Shown here piece after piece: positions 17,902 through 27,383 of a stretch of 64,000 bases of DNA (positions are counted from its first letter, which is position 1; every line of letters begins with the position of its first letter). The translations under genes and the position numbers were made by a program. Under the pieces are notes generated by a model. That model was not told the DNA's origin. It made no database searches and saw only the letters and a program-made list of their open reading frames with translations. This stretch comes from Muribaculaceae bacterium. Its GTDB lineage: Bacteria; Bacteroidota; Bacteroidia; Bacteroidales; Muribaculaceae. The stretch is from contig JAHHQT010000001.1 of NCBI GenBank assembly GCA_020026215.1, forward strand, positions 12,980 through 76,979. Reading direction: 5' to 3'.

Positions 17902-18675
17902 CTATTTTACCAACTCAATAACCATCATTCCGTCTTTGTTGAACAAGCCTGCCTTGCTGTCAGAAACCTTACCAAAAGCAACGACTTCTGACATAGCCTT
18001 AGTCAATTTTTGTTCTGTTTCCATATCCGGGCAAGCCATCATTGTTGACATCGGTTCTGACAATGTAATGTTTTGACCTTCGATAGTGAAATTGCTGTTC
18101 AAAACATTGCAACCACCGTTTGCACTCAATCGGCTTTCTTTGATGTCGAATATCATTGCAGGAGTTTTGTCCAAGTTACGAGGTACGATAACACCGTTTA
18201 TTTTTTCAATTTTCCATTCGCCAGCCAATTCTTCAGCTGTCATTGCACCACAACGTTTAGCCAATACGATAACAGATTGTTTGTTTTCGTCAACAAGAAC
18301 AACTTGACCGTTTTCGCCTTGAGCATAACCTTTTACTTGAGCCATAGCCTTGAATAATGCGTCTTCAGTTTTCATATCAGGACACATCATACGAGTACTG
18401 CCTACTTTATCAAGAGTCAATTGACCGTTAGGAACTTTAACATCGAAAGAGCCCATCATGTTGTTGCAACCTGCGCAACCATAGACAGAAGCGTCTGCAG
18501 TATTGAAACCGATAAACACGTCTTTGCCATTTTCCTCAGCATTCACTGCTTGGTTATTGATAGAAACGACACTCCACTCACCTTGTAGTTCTGTAATTGC
18601 CATAGATTTAGGAGCTTTACAAGAGCTCAACATTGCTACTGCACAACACAACACCATTAAATTCCTAATTTTCAT
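17902..18675 (-). CDS. Lipoprotein with two META (HslJ-like) domains
   Basis: 257 residues. Signal MKIRNLMVLCCAVAMLSSC with a lipobox cysteine at 19. Two tandem META domains (about 30-140 and 145-257) each contain the GCAGCNNMMG / GGCNVLNSNF motif and the MMCPDM / MACPDME motif. HslJ relatives are linked to novobiocin resistance and envelope stress; no role is known here. A TAATTTTG box lies at 18733-18740 on the minus strand. Confidence 0.85.
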   Translation of the reverse strand: MKIRNLMVLCCAVAMLSSCKAPKSMAITELQGEWSVVSINNQAVNAEENGKDVFIGFNTADASVYGCAGCNNMMGSFDVKVPNGQLTLDKVGSTRMMCPDMKTEDALFKAMAQVKGYAQGENGQVVLVDENKQSVIVLAKRCGAMTAEELAGEWKIEKINGVIVPRNLDKTPAMIFDIKESRLSANGGCNVLNSNFTIEGQNITLSEPMSTMMACPDMETEQKLTKAMSEVVAFGKVSDSKAGLFNKDGMMVIELVK

Positions 18676-18799
18676 AACAAAAAATTTTTCCAGTTTGTTA
18701 AAAAATAAAATTTGCTTATATTAATTGAAATGCAAAATTAACACTTTACTGCATCAAAAATAGAATAATTTTCGTTTTAATTTGAAAATTAGATAATTT

Positions 18800-18831
18800 T
18801 TTGTATTATTCGAACAATAAATGTACATTTG
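18800..18831 (+). promoter_or_regulatory. tat operon promoter
   Basis: TTTG at 18800-18803 and TACATTTG at 18824-18831, 20 bases apart. Confidence 0.65.
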
Positions 18832-18871
18832 CAAAACTAAATATAATACTAAATAATACTAATAAGAAAAC

Positions 18872-19066
18872 ATGAGTAACATACTTTTATTTGCACTTGG
18901 TGCACCAGAAATCATTGTCATTGCTATTGTTATCCTTCTTCTTTTCGGAGGTAAAAAAATTCCTGAATTGATGAAAGGTATCGGCAAAGGTGTCCGCGGA
19001 TTCAAAACAGAAATCAAGGATCCAATCGACGAGACAAAAGACGAAATTAAGAACATCGTAAAATAA
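18872..19066 (+). CDS. tatA: Twin-arginine translocase subunit TatA/E (copy 1)
   Basis: 64 residues: a membrane helix ([15 protein letters not shown]), then the conserved [18 protein letters not shown] amphipathic helix and a charged tail. TatA forms the pore-like assembly that moves folded proteins across the inner membrane. It is 5 bases before a second copy and in an operon with tatC. Confidence 0.9.
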   Translation: MSNILLFALGAPEIIVIAIVILLLFGGKKIPELMKGIGKGVRGFKTEIKDPIDETKDEIKNIVK

Positions 19067-19071
19067 CGAAT

Positions 19072-19293
19072 ATGAACAATATACTATTATTTGCAGGCTT
19101 GGGTACTGGCGAAATCATTGTTATCGCCATTGTCATTCTACTGCTTTTCGGCGGTAAGAAAATTCCTGAATTAATGAAGGGTATCGGTAAAGGCATCCGC
19201 AGTTTCAAAGACGGCGTGAAGGATGTTCAGGAGGAAATCGACAAACCCATTGAAGACTCTGACAAGGATAATAAATCTACTACTAAAGAATAA
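19072..19293 (+). CDS. tatA: Twin-arginine translocase subunit TatA/E (copy 2)
   Basis: 73 residues, nearly identical to copy 1 across the membrane and amphipathic helices (EIIVIVIxxL-type core, [18 protein letters not shown]) but with a longer acidic tail. A recent tandem duplication, or one copy may do the TatB task. No gene with a TatB-like long C-terminal helix is present. Confidence 0.88.
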   Translation: MNNILLFAGLGTGEIIVIAIVILLLFGGKKIPELMKGIGKGIRSFKDGVKDVQEEIDKPIEDSDKDNKSTTKE

Positions 19294-19303
19294 ATAGATT
19301 TCT

Positions 19304-20095
19304 ATGTCAGAGGGAGAACAGCCGGAAGAAAAAAGTTTTTGGGCACATCTCGATGATTTACGTTCCACGTTATTTAAAATAGCGGGGACGTTGTTGGTGT
19401 TCTTTGTCGGATTTTTGGCTTTTATGCCTTACATTTTCGACCATGTCGTTCTTGCGCCCTGTCATAGCGATTTCTTCCTATACAAATATCTTACAAAATT
19501 CTCCGAAGCTTTCCCGTTAGTGTCGCAATTCTCCTCTCCGGAATTTCACATTGACATCATCAACACAAAGCTGACTTCGCAATTTTTCACACACTTGACT
19601 ACCTCATTATGGTTTTCTCTTGTGTTTGCGTTCCCGGTGATTTTGTATTTCTTATGGCAATTCATCAGCCCGGCTCTCTATAAGAACGAGAAACACGGAG
19701 CTATCATGGCCTTTGGATTCGGTTCAATCATGTTCTATATCGGTGTGTGTGTGGGTTACTTCATCGTATTCCCGATTACCATCCGTTTCCTATATGAATA
19801 TGAATTGAGTGAAGCCATTACCAATATGCTGGCATTGGACTCTTATATGAGTAACTTCTTGATGCTAAACTTGGTAATGGGTATCGTTTTCGAACTTCCG
19901 CTCTTGTCATGGGTGTTGTCGCAAATTGGATTGCTACATAGAAGTTTCTTCAAACGCTACCGCAAACACTCCATCGTGGCGTTGATGATATTGACAGCTA
20001 TCATCACACCGACAGGTGACCCGTTCACGTTGTTTGTAGTGTTCCTTCCTATATATTGCTTATATGAAGGCAGTGCGTTCCTTGTAAAGAAATAA
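19304..20095 (+). CDS. tatC: Twin-arginine translocase subunit TatC
   Basis: 263 residues with six membrane helices; receptor for the RR signal peptide. The N-terminal FWAHLDDLRSTLFKI and later LPLLSWVLSQIGLL and ITPTGDP motifs are those of TatC. A Bacteroidetes-type insert of about 45 residues follows helix 1 (residues 45-95). Spacing from the second tatA is 10 bases. Confidence 0.94.
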   Translation: MSEGEQPEEKSFWAHLDDLRSTLFKIAGTLLVFFVGFLAFMPYIFDHVVLAPCHSDFFLYKYLTKFSEAFPLVSQFSSPEFHIDIINTKLTSQFFTHLTTSLWFSLVFAFPVILYFLWQFISPALYKNEKHGAIMAFGFGSIMFYIGVCVGYFIVFPITIRFLYEYELSEAITNMLALDSYMSNFLMLNLVMGIVFELPLLSWVLSQIGLLHRSFFKRYRKHSIVALMILTAIITPTGDPFTLFVVFLPIYCLYEGSAFLVKK

Positions 20096-20113
20096 ACAGA
20101 TAGACCACAAATA

Positions 20114-20152
20114 AAAAAAGGCCTTTATCAGTATTGATAACGGCCTTTTATA
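20114..20152 (+). terminator. Bidirectional terminator between tatC and polA
   Basis: AAAGGCCTTTATCA / TGATAACGGCCTTT with one mismatch, A/T runs on both sides; serves both convergent genes. Confidence 0.75.
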
Positions 20153-20174
20153 TTTTGGAGATACCTGTCTTCTA

Positions 20175-22955
20175 TCAATGTGCTTCCAACCAGTTGTGAC
20201 CAGTTCCGCAATCGGCAATCAATGGAACGGTTGCTTTAAATGCACCTTCCATTTCTTCCTTCACAATAGTCTGTACTTTTTCCAATTCGTCAGGATAAAC
20301 ATCGAAGTTCAACTCATCGTGTACCTGCATTATCATCTTTGATTTGATACCCTCGGCATTAAAGCGTTTGAAGATGCGAATCATCGCAATCTTGATAATG
20401 TCGGCAGCCGTTCCCTGAATAGGTGCGTTGATGGCATTTCGTTCGGCATAACCTCTCACTACGGCATTGCGCGATGCAATATCAGGCAAGATGCGGCGAC
20501 GACCGAATAAGGTAGTCACATAACCCTTTTCTCGAGAATGTTCAATACTTTCATCCATAAACTTACGCACACCCGGGAAAGTAACGAAATAGCCGTCTAT
20601 AATTTCCTTGGCCTCTGAACGAGGTATGCTTAATCGTTGAGACAAGCCAAATGCCGAGATACCATAAATCATACCAAAGTTGGCTGTTTTTGCCTTACGG
20701 CGTTGGTCTTCGGTCACATCAGCAATTTTTTCGTGGAAAATCTTGGCTGCTGTTGCCTTGTGAATATCCTCACCGCCCAAGAATGCCTCAACCATTGTCG
20801 GGTCCTTGCTGATGTTTGCCACAATACGCAATTCGATTTGCGAATAGTCGGCAGAGAAGAAAATGTGGCCTTCATCAGGAATCACGGCGCGGCGAATTTC
20901 ACGGCCTTCTTCGTTACGAATCGGCAAGTTCTGCAAGTTAGGGTTTGTAGATGACAAACGGCCTGTTGCAGTGACTGTCTGATTATAGGTGGTGTGAATC
21001 TTACCTGTAGTTGGATTAATCAATTCCGGCAAGGCATTCACGTAGGTAGAAAGCAATTTTTTGATTTTACGGAATTCAAGGACCTTACCGACCAACGGGT
21101 GACGGTCACGCAATTTCTCCAACTCTTCTTCCGCAGTTGAATACTTGCCGCTACTGGTTTTCTTGGTCTTTGCATCAATCTTCAAATGGTCAAAAAGCAC
21201 TTCGCCCACTTGCACAGGAGATGCAACGTTGAATTTCATTCCGGCAAGCTCCATACATTCCGCTTCAATTTCATCCAAACGCTTGGTAAGGACTACTGAA
21301 TATCCATTCAAGGTCTTGACATCAAAACGTACGCCTGCCATTTCCATATCTGCCAATACGGCAATCAACGGCAATTCTATATCATAAAGCAAATGCGACA
21401 TTTCGTTGTCGGCAAGCATCTTGTCAAACAATCCGCGCAGACGGAGGTTGGCACTTGCTGACGCACAAGCCACATTCGACATTTCCTCAATGGAACAGTC
21501 AAAAGCAGGATCAAACTTAGAGGCCTTCACACCTTCGGGCATGACTAGTTCGGGGATTTGTTCCTGTAGGTAAATTTCCACCAATCGTTGCAAGCTGTGT
21601 GACATTTCGGGTTGCAACAAATAGTGCGCAACAGAATTATCGTAATAAGGTTCGCTGAACGGAACTCCATAACGCTTCAAAACAATCATAGAATGTTTAA
21701 GGTCAGCACCGATTTTCAGCACCTTATCGTCGCCCAACAATCGGTTCAACTCAGGCAATGCCACGTCAATTGATTCCTCATCGGGCATCGCTATATAAAA
21801 GCCTTCATTTTCATCAGTAGCCACAGCCACACCCGCCAAATCAGCCTTCATAGCCTCGCCGACCGATGTTACGACAGTCACACCGATTTCCTTGCATGCC
21901 AAAGCCTTATCGACCATCGTTGACAAGTGGGATTCGTCCACAATGATATAGTTACCCTCTACTTTTGTATTCAATGTTTCAATTTCGGGATTCGGTTCAA
22001 GCAAGTCATCAAACAAAGACAACTGACCGTCAATAGCTTTCGGTTTTGCCTTTTCCCTGGAAGGTTCAGCCATAGCAGTCTGTGTACCTAACACACGGTT
22101 CAACAATGTCTTGAATTCCAATTCGGCAAAAATACGACGGATTTCGTCAGCATCGATTTCTTTGCGTGAAAGTTGCTCTTCGTTGATTTCAATAGGGACA
22201 TCTGTGCAAATAGTAGCCAGTTTTTTGGAAAACAAAATGCTTTCCACATTACTTTCCACCTTGTTTTTTACCGAACCTTTCAACTTGTCGGTATTTGCCA
22301 CCAATTCTTCCACAGAGCCGAATTCAAGCACTAACTTTGAAGCGGTCTTTTCGCCCACTCCGGGGCATCCCAAAATATTATCGGCCTTATCCCCCATCAA
22401 AGCCAAAATATCAATCACCTGTATCGGTTTATCGACACCAAACACTTCCTTTACCGCCTCAATGTCGCGGATTTCAGCAGGCGCTCCCTTATAACCCGGG
22501 CGATAGACCTTGACCGTTTCATCGACCAACTGGCACAAGTCTTTGTCGGGCGACATAATGAATGTATCGTAATCCTTTTCACGACTTTTCACCGCCAACG
22601 TACCAATCACATCATCAGCCTCATAGCCGGGCACTTCAATGATAGGAATACGATAAGCGCGGATAATGTCTTTAATATAGGGAATAGCTTTCTTTATATC
22701 TTCGGGCGTAGCCTCTCTTCCAGCCTTGTACTCTGGGTACATTTCATGGCGGAAAGTTTTTCCTGCAGGGTCAAAACAAACGGCAATGTGAGAAGGATTT
22801 TCCTTCTTCAAGATTTCCTCCAGCGTATTCACAAAACCGAAAATAGCCGAAGTGTTCAAACCTTTTGAAGTGAAGCGCGGAGAATATTTCATAGCATGAT
22901 AAGCACGAAAAATCAAAGCATACGCATCCAATAAAAATAATTTCTTCTTTTCCAT
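20175..22955 (-). CDS. polA: DNA polymerase I with a degenerate 3'-5' exonuclease domain
   Basis: 926 residues. The 5'-3' exonuclease (1-290) and the polymerase are intact: motif A DYSQIELR, motif B RRKAKTANFGMIYGIS, motif C MQVHDELNF. The proofreading domain (about 335-460) has lost its metal ligands. The usual DxE is T360-V-V362, the NxKxD is D418-L-K-H-S422, and the aspartate of the third motif is Q456 (SHSLQ). The enzyme should do nick translation and Okazaki processing without proofreading, as Taq Pol I does. Its -7 box (TAAATTTG) is at 22994-23001. Confidence 0.95.
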   Translation of the reverse strand: MEKKKLFLLDAYALIFRAYHAMKYSPRFTSKGLNTSAIFGFVNTLEEILKKENPSHIAVCFDPAGKTFRHEMYPEYKAGREATPEDIKKAIPYIKDIIRAYRIPIIEVPGYEADDVIGTLAVKSREKDYDTFIMSPDKDLCQLVDETVKVYRPGYKGAPAEIRDIEAVKEVFGVDKPIQVIDILALMGDKADNILGCPGVGEKTASKLVLEFGSVEELVANTDKLKGSVKNKVESNVESILFSKKLATICTDVPIEINEEQLSRKEIDADEIRRIFAELEFKTLLNRVLGTQTAMAEPSREKAKPKAIDGQLSLFDDLLEPNPEIETLNTKVEGNYIIVDESHLSTMVDKALACKEIGVTVVTSVGEAMKADLAGVAVATDENEGFYIAMPDEESIDVALPELNRLLGDDKVLKIGADLKHSMIVLKRYGVPFSEPYYDNSVAHYLLQPEMSHSLQRLVEIYLQEQIPELVMPEGVKASKFDPAFDCSIEEMSNVACASASANLRLRGLFDKMLADNEMSHLLYDIELPLIAVLADMEMAGVRFDVKTLNGYSVVLTKRLDEIEAECMELAGMKFNVASPVQVGEVLFDHLKIDAKTKKTSSGKYSTAEEELEKLRDRHPLVGKVLEFRKIKKLLSTYVNALPELINPTTGKIHTTYNQTVTATGRLSSTNPNLQNLPIRNEEGREIRRAVIPDEGHIFFSADYSQIELRIVANISKDPTMVEAFLGGEDIHKATAAKIFHEKIADVTEDQRRKAKTANFGMIYGISAFGLSQRLSIPRSEAKEIIDGYFVTFPGVRKFMDESIEHSREKGYVTTLFGRRRILPDIASRNAVVRGYAERNAINAPIQGTAADIIKIAMIRIFKRFNAEGIKSKMIMQVHDELNFDVYPDELEKVQTIVKEEMEGAFKATVPLIADCGTGHNWLEAH

Positions 22956-23055
22956 CTAATTAGCGATTTATGGCAAAAAAATTGTCCAAAGGTCAAATTT
23001 ACAAAGTATTTTAATAATTCATTGACGAAATGGTGAGAATAGTACAAATTATTAT

Positions 23056-23063
23056 TAATTTTG
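23056..23063 (+). promoter_or_regulatory. -7 box of the polyprenyl synthase-rnhB pair
   Basis: TAATTTTG, 18 bases before the ATG. Confidence 0.5.
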
Positions 23064-23081
23064 TAACTTAAAATCGTTTAT

Positions 23082-24056
23082 ATGACGAATTTCAACGAAA
23101 TAAAAGAGACTATATCCTCAGAATTAGACGAACTTAATATTATCATCCGTCAATCATTGAGCAGCAAAAGCCCGTTGCTTAATGAGATTGTCGCAAAATA
23201 TCTGACAACTAAAGGCAAACAAATCCGTCCGATAATCGTTATATTGAGCGCCAATTTCTTTGATAAGGCCAACGAGCACGTATTGAATGGTGCAGCTTCT
23301 ATCGAGTTGCTTCACAATGCATCGCTTATTCATGATGATGTGGTTGACGAAACTAAGACTCGCAGAGGAAAAGCAACAATCAACAGTGTTTGGGACAACC
23401 ATATCGCTGTACTTGTGGGTGACTTCTTTGTAAGTAACGCCCTATCATGCGCTATTGCTTCAGGTGACATCCGTGTTGTAAAAGTAATTTCAGAATTAGG
23501 TAAGGAATTATCTACAGGCGAAATTGACCAGATAGACATTGCAAAACATCACAATATCAACGAAAAGAACTATTTCCAAATCATCAGCAAAAAGACCGCT
23601 TCCTTGTTCCGCAGCTGCGTGCAAGTGGCAGGTTACTCTGTGAAGGCAAAAGACGAAGACATCGAAAAACTTTCACGCTTTGTTGAACTATTGGGATTGT
23701 CTTTCCAAATCAAAGATGACATTTTCGACTATTTCAAGGACGACAGCATCGGCAAGCCTACGGGCAACGACCTACGCGAAGGTAAAGTGACATTGCCACT
23801 TATTTATGCCCTCAACAAGCAAGATGCCAAAGACCTTGACGAAATGAAGGCTTTAGCTCAAAAAGATTTCTTGGAAGATGACGAAATAGAACAATTGATT
23901 GAATTTGCACGTCGCGAAGGCGGTATCGAATACGCTTACGAGACCATGGAGAAACTTCGCGAAGAGGCTTGCAACATCTTGAAGGACTATCCTGAAAGCA
24001 AAGCCAAATCATCTTTCATCTCACTGTTTGACTATATCATCAAGCGTCACTATTAA
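23082..24056 (+). CDS. Trans-polyprenyl diphosphate synthase (IspB/HepT type)
   Basis: 324 residues. The first aspartate motif is in LIHDDVVDETKTRRGK (DDxxD) and the second in LSFQIKDDIFDYF. KGKQIRP near the N-terminus and the KxxN region bind IPP. It builds the side chain of menaquinone, consistent with menA in the window; chain length cannot be read safely. rnhB follows 12 bases later. Confidence 0.9.
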   Translation: MTNFNEIKETISSELDELNIIIRQSLSSKSPLLNEIVAKYLTTKGKQIRPIIVILSANFFDKANEHVLNGAASIELLHNASLIHDDVVDETKTRRGKATINSVWDNHIAVLVGDFFVSNALSCAIASGDIRVVKVISELGKELSTGEIDQIDIAKHHNINEKNYFQIISKKTASLFRSCVQVAGYSVKAKDEDIEKLSRFVELLGLSFQIKDDIFDYFKDDSIGKPTGNDLREGKVTLPLIYALNKQDAKDLDEMKALAQKDFLEDDEIEQLIEFARREGGIEYAYETMEKLREEACNILKDYPESKAKSSFISLFDYIIKRHY

Positions 24057-24068
24057 TAGTATTTCAAC

Positions 24069-24683
24069 GTGCTACTTCCTTTTCTCGAACCAAATCGTAT
24101 AGAAGCCGGTTGTGACGAAGCCGGGAGAGGATGTCTGGCAGGTCCTGTATATGCAGCCGCCGTCATTCTTCCTCCAGATTTCTCCAACGAATTGCTCAAC
24201 GATTCCAAGCAACTAAGCGAGCACAAACGCGACCTGTTGCGCCCCATCATCGAGAAAGAAGCCCTGGCTTGGGGTGTGGGAATAGTCCCAGAAACTGAAA
24301 TTGACAAAATCAATATTCTCAACGCATCATTCTTGGCCATGCACCGTGCCATTGACGCATTGAAAATCCGCCCCGAATACCTACTGATTGACGGCAACCG
24401 ATTCATTCCTTATAAAGGTATCGCACACGAATGTATCGTCAAAGGTGACGGCAAGATGATGAGCATCGCTGCGGCATCCATTTTGGCAAAAACCCACCGT
24501 GACGAGTATATGACAAAAATAGACAAGGAGTATCCACAATACGACTGGAAAACCAACAAAGGATACCCGACCAAGGCACATCGCGCTGCCATCGCAGCCT
24601 ATGGGGCAACACACTATCACCGCAAGACCTTCCGTCTGCTTGACGAGCGTCCCTCCCTATTTGATGAAATTGAAGAAAAATAA
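24069..24683 (+). CDS. rnhB: Ribonuclease HII
   Basis: 204 residues. Starts at GTG 24069, 12 bases after the preceding gene. [20 protein letters not shown] carries the DEAGRG metal site; [17 protein letters not shown] and KGYPTKAH are further family motifs. It removes misincorporated ribonucleotides and RNA primers. Confidence 0.94.
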   Translation: MLLPFLEPNRIEAGCDEAGRGCLAGPVYAAAVILPPDFSNELLNDSKQLSEHKRDLLRPIIEKEALAWGVGIVPETEIDKINILNASFLAMHRAIDALKIRPEYLLIDGNRFIPYKGIAHECIVKGDGKMMSIAAASILAKTHRDEYMTKIDKEYPQYDWKTNKGYPTKAHRAAIAAYGATHYHRKTFRLLDERPSLFDEIEEK

Positions 24684-24722
24684 ATAATCCCGACAGCCGA
24701 TTGGTTATCGGGATTATTTATT
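24683..24722 (+). terminator. rnhB terminator
   Basis: AATAATCCCGA / TCGGGATTATT with a 14-base loop, then TTATTG. Confidence 0.75.
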
Positions 24723-24774
24723 GACACATTTTAAAATTTGAAGACAAAACTATTGATATATCGAAAAAAGGCTG

Positions 24775-24782
24775 TATCTTTG
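24775..24782 (+). promoter_or_regulatory. -7 box of tRNA-Pro
   Basis: TATCTTTG, with ATTG at 24752-24755 as an imperfect -33 (19 bases apart); 17 bases before the tRNA. Confidence 0.6.
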
Positions 24783-24799
24783 CAATTGATTTTCGGACA

Positions 24800-24872
24800 C
24801 GGGGTGTAGCACAGTTGGCAGCGCGCCACGTTCGGGACGTGGAGGTCGGAAGTTCGAGTCTTCTCACCCCGA
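24800..24872 (+). tRNA. tRNA-Pro (anticodon CGG)
   Basis: 73-nt cloverleaf: acceptor CGGGGTG / CACCCCG, D-arm GCACAGTTGGCAGCGC, anticodon stem-loop CCACG-TTCGGGA-CGTGG, T-loop AAGTTCGAGTCTT. Discriminator A; CCA not encoded. Confidence 0.95.
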
Positions 24873-24935
24873 CAATCATTTAGCGATATTTGCCTTGCAT
24901 TTATCGCTTTTTTATATCAGGAATTGAAATTTACC

Positions 24936-24970
24936 AAAAGTTCGGTATTGTTTACCGTACACTTTTGGAA
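24936..24970 (+). promoter_or_regulatory. Nested dyad overlapping the receptor promoter (candidate operator)
   Basis: Two concentric inverted repeats: outer CCAAAAGT (24936-24943) / ACTTTTGG (24963-24970), inner CGGTA (24945-24949) / TACCG (24955-24959). It covers the -33 region and ends 3 bases before the -7 box TAACTTTG at 24974-24981. The position suggests a binding site for a regulator of the TonB-dependent receptor; no candidate regulator gene is adjacent. Confidence 0.45.
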
Positions 24971-24996
24971 TTAACTTTGTAAAAAATTTCCACAAT

Positions 24997-27309
24997 ATGA
25001 AAAAATTCTTTTTCTCTCTGATGCTATGTCTGATGTGTACACCATTGGTAATGGCGAAAACTGACGCCAATATTTTTGGGCACGTGATAGATAGCGCAAC
25101 CGGAGAACACATGCCTTTTGTCAATGTAATGATAAAAGGAACTTCTATCGGCATCAGTACAGATGCAACAGGTCACTATTTCCTAAAAAATCTTCCATTG
25201 GGAGAAAGTGTAGTCATTGCCAAATCGGTAGGCTATACAACAGAGGAAGTCAAGGTGAATCTTCACAAGAACCAATCACTGGAACTGAACTTCAAGTTGA
25301 AAGAAGATAATTTCCTGCTTGACGAAGTGGTAGTATCAGCCAACAAAAACGAGACAACCCGTCGTCTTGCCCCAAGTTTGGTCAACGTTATCGAGGCAAA
25401 GAAATTCGAATTCTCGGGTTCTGCCTGTCTTGCTGACGGTATCTCCCTACAACCAGGTGTGAGACTTGAGGACAACTGTCAAAACTGTGGTTTCACACAA
25501 GTGCGTATCAATGGTCTCGACGGTCACTATTCCCAAATTCTTATTGACTCTCGTCCTATTTTCTCTTCATTGACTGGAGTTTATGGTTTGGAACAGATTC
25601 CTGCCAACATGATTGAACGTGTGGAAGTAGTAAGAGGTGGCGGTAGTGCACTTTTCGGATCTTCTGCTATTGGCGGTACGGTGAACATCATCACCAAAAC
25701 ACCTTCCCGAAATACGGCTGACATTTCACACACCCTAACATCAATGGGTGGCTCAGGCAGTCTTGACAATGTAACAATGGCTAACGCTTCATTGGTAAGT
25801 GGCAACAACAAGGCAGGAGCCTATATCTACGGCCAGTTGCGTAACCGCGAAGGCTACGACCACAACGATGACGGCTACACAGAGATTCCACAAATCAAAA
25901 GCCAGTCGTTGGGTATGCGCTCATTCCTTAGAGTAAACGACCTTTCCAAAATCACAGTGGAATATCACGGCATTCACGAGTTCCGCCGCGGTGGTAACAA
26001 GCTCAACGAGCTTCCTCACAAAGCGAACATTGCCGAAATGATTGAGCACTATATTAATGGTGGTGGCATCAACTATGACTTCATTAGTGCCAACCGTAAA
26101 CACAGATTGAATCTTTTCACTTCTCTTCAAAGCACCAACCGTGACAGCTACTATGGCGGTACAGGCGACGAGTCTCCTGAAAGCATTGAAGCAGCTGAAA
26201 ATTCATACGGTAAAACTGAAGACTTGGTAGTTTCTTCTGGAGCACAATATACTTTGTCATTCAACCATCTTTGGTTCTTGCCTGCCGAATTGACTTTGGG
26301 ATTGGAATACAACTACGACAACCTAAAGGACAATGCTTTGGGCAGCAAAATAAAGACCTACCAAATCATACGCAACTATAGCGGTTTCTTCCAAAATGAA
26401 TGGAAGAACGACAAATGGGGCTTGTTGATTGGCGGTCGTTTCGACAAACACAACTTGGTGGACAAAGTTATTTTCAGTCCGCGTGCCAACGTGCGTTTCA
26501 ACCCTACCAAAGACATCAACCTACGTCTTAGTTATGGTGCAGGTTTCCGTGCACCACAAGCATTTGACGAAGACTTGCACGTTTCTATCGCTTCAGGAGA
26601 ACTTGGCGTAATTGAATTGGCCGACGACTTGACAGAAGAAAAGTCAAACAGTGTGAGCTTCTCAGCCGACTACTACAAGAACTTCGGGAATGTCAAGACC
26701 AACTTCCTTGTTGAAGCCTTCTTCACGGACTTGAAAGACGTGTTTGATTTACGCAGAAACGAAGCTGCCGACAAGGACAACTTGCAATATTGGGAACGCT
26801 ACAACGCATCGGGCGCACGTGTATATGGTGTGACTCTTGAAGCACGTGTCGTACCTTTAGAAGACTTGAATATCCAAACAGGATGGACCATCCAACGCAG
26901 CCGCTACAAAGAAGCGACCACTTGGAGTGACGATGCTCCGGCTGTCAAGAAGATGTTCCGTACACCAGACGTTTACGGTTATCTGACTATCAACTACAGC
27001 CCAATCAAACACCTTATGGCATCGGTCAACGCCACCTATACAGGAAAAATGTTAGTACAACACCTTGGCGAAACCAACGTGCCTACCGACATTGCAGTAA
27101 ATACCCCTGATTTCTTCGACATGGGTATCCGTGTAGCTTACGACATTCCAATGTACGACTTGATGACCTTGCAAGTGTTTGCCGGTGTGAAAAACGTGTT
27201 CAACGCCTATCAAAAAGACATTGACAGCGGCTGGAACCGTGACAGTGCCTATATCTATGGTCCCGGACTACCACGCAGCTATTTTGCAGGAGCAAAAATA
27301 TTGTTCTAA
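24997..27309 (+). CDS. TonB-dependent outer-membrane receptor with N-terminal carboxypeptidase-like domain
   Basis: 770 residues: signal peptide (MKKFFFSLMLCLMCTPLVMA), a CarboxypepD_reg-like domain (about 25-105), a plug domain (RVEVVRGGGSALFGSSAIGG) and a 22-strand barrel ending in a terminal phenylalanine. A DNCQNCGF motif at the start of the plug is seen in a Bacteroidetes subgroup tied to metal or metal-complex uptake; the ligand is uncertain. It is not a SusC (too short, no SusD partner). There is no cobalamin riboswitch upstream, so a B12 role is not supported. It stands alone between tRNA-Pro and adk. Confidence 0.9.
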   Translation: MKKFFFSLMLCLMCTPLVMAKTDANIFGHVIDSATGEHMPFVNVMIKGTSIGISTDATGHYFLKNLPLGESVVIAKSVGYTTEEVKVNLHKNQSLELNFKLKEDNFLLDEVVVSANKNETTRRLAPSLVNVIEAKKFEFSGSACLADGISLQPGVRLEDNCQNCGFTQVRINGLDGHYSQILIDSRPIFSSLTGVYGLEQIPANMIERVEVVRGGGSALFGSSAIGGTVNIITKTPSRNTADISHTLTSMGGSGSLDNVTMANASLVSGNNKAGAYIYGQLRNREGYDHNDDGYTEIPQIKSQSLGMRSFLRVNDLSKITVEYHGIHEFRRGGNKLNELPHKANIAEMIEHYINGGGINYDFISANRKHRLNLFTSLQSTNRDSYYGGTGDESPESIEAAENSYGKTEDLVVSSGAQYTLSFNHLWFLPAELTLGLEYNYDNLKDNALGSKIKTYQIIRNYSGFFQNEWKNDKWGLLIGGRFDKHNLVDKVIFSPRANVRFNPTKDINLRLSYGAGFRAPQAFDEDLHVSIASGELGVIELADDLTEEKSNSVSFSADYYKNFGNVKTNFLVEAFFTDLKDVFDLRRNEAADKDNLQYWERYNASGARVYGVTLEARVVPLEDLNIQTGWTIQRSRYKEATTWSDDAPAVKKMFRTPDVYGYLTINYSPIKHLMASVNATYTGKMLVQHLGETNVPTDIAVNTPDFFDMGIRVAYDIPMYDLMTLQVFAGVKNVFNAYQKDIDSGWNRDSAYIYGPGLPRSYFAGAKILF

Positions 27310-27327
27310 TTACGGACAAACAACGCA

Positions 27328-27366
27328 TAAAAAAAGCACGGCTCAAACGAGTCGTGCTTTTTTGTT
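27328..27366 (+). terminator. Terminator after the TonB-dependent receptor
   Basis: AAAAAGCACGgCTC / GAGtCGTGCTTTTT with a short loop; also usable by adk on the other strand. Confidence 0.8.
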
Positions 27367-27383
27367 GTACCTTATACGTCAAA

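Noticed and set aside
24997..27309. Vitamin B12 receptor (BtuB)
   Set aside because: No cobalamin riboswitch and no btu/cob genes nearby; a plain dyad precedes the gene.
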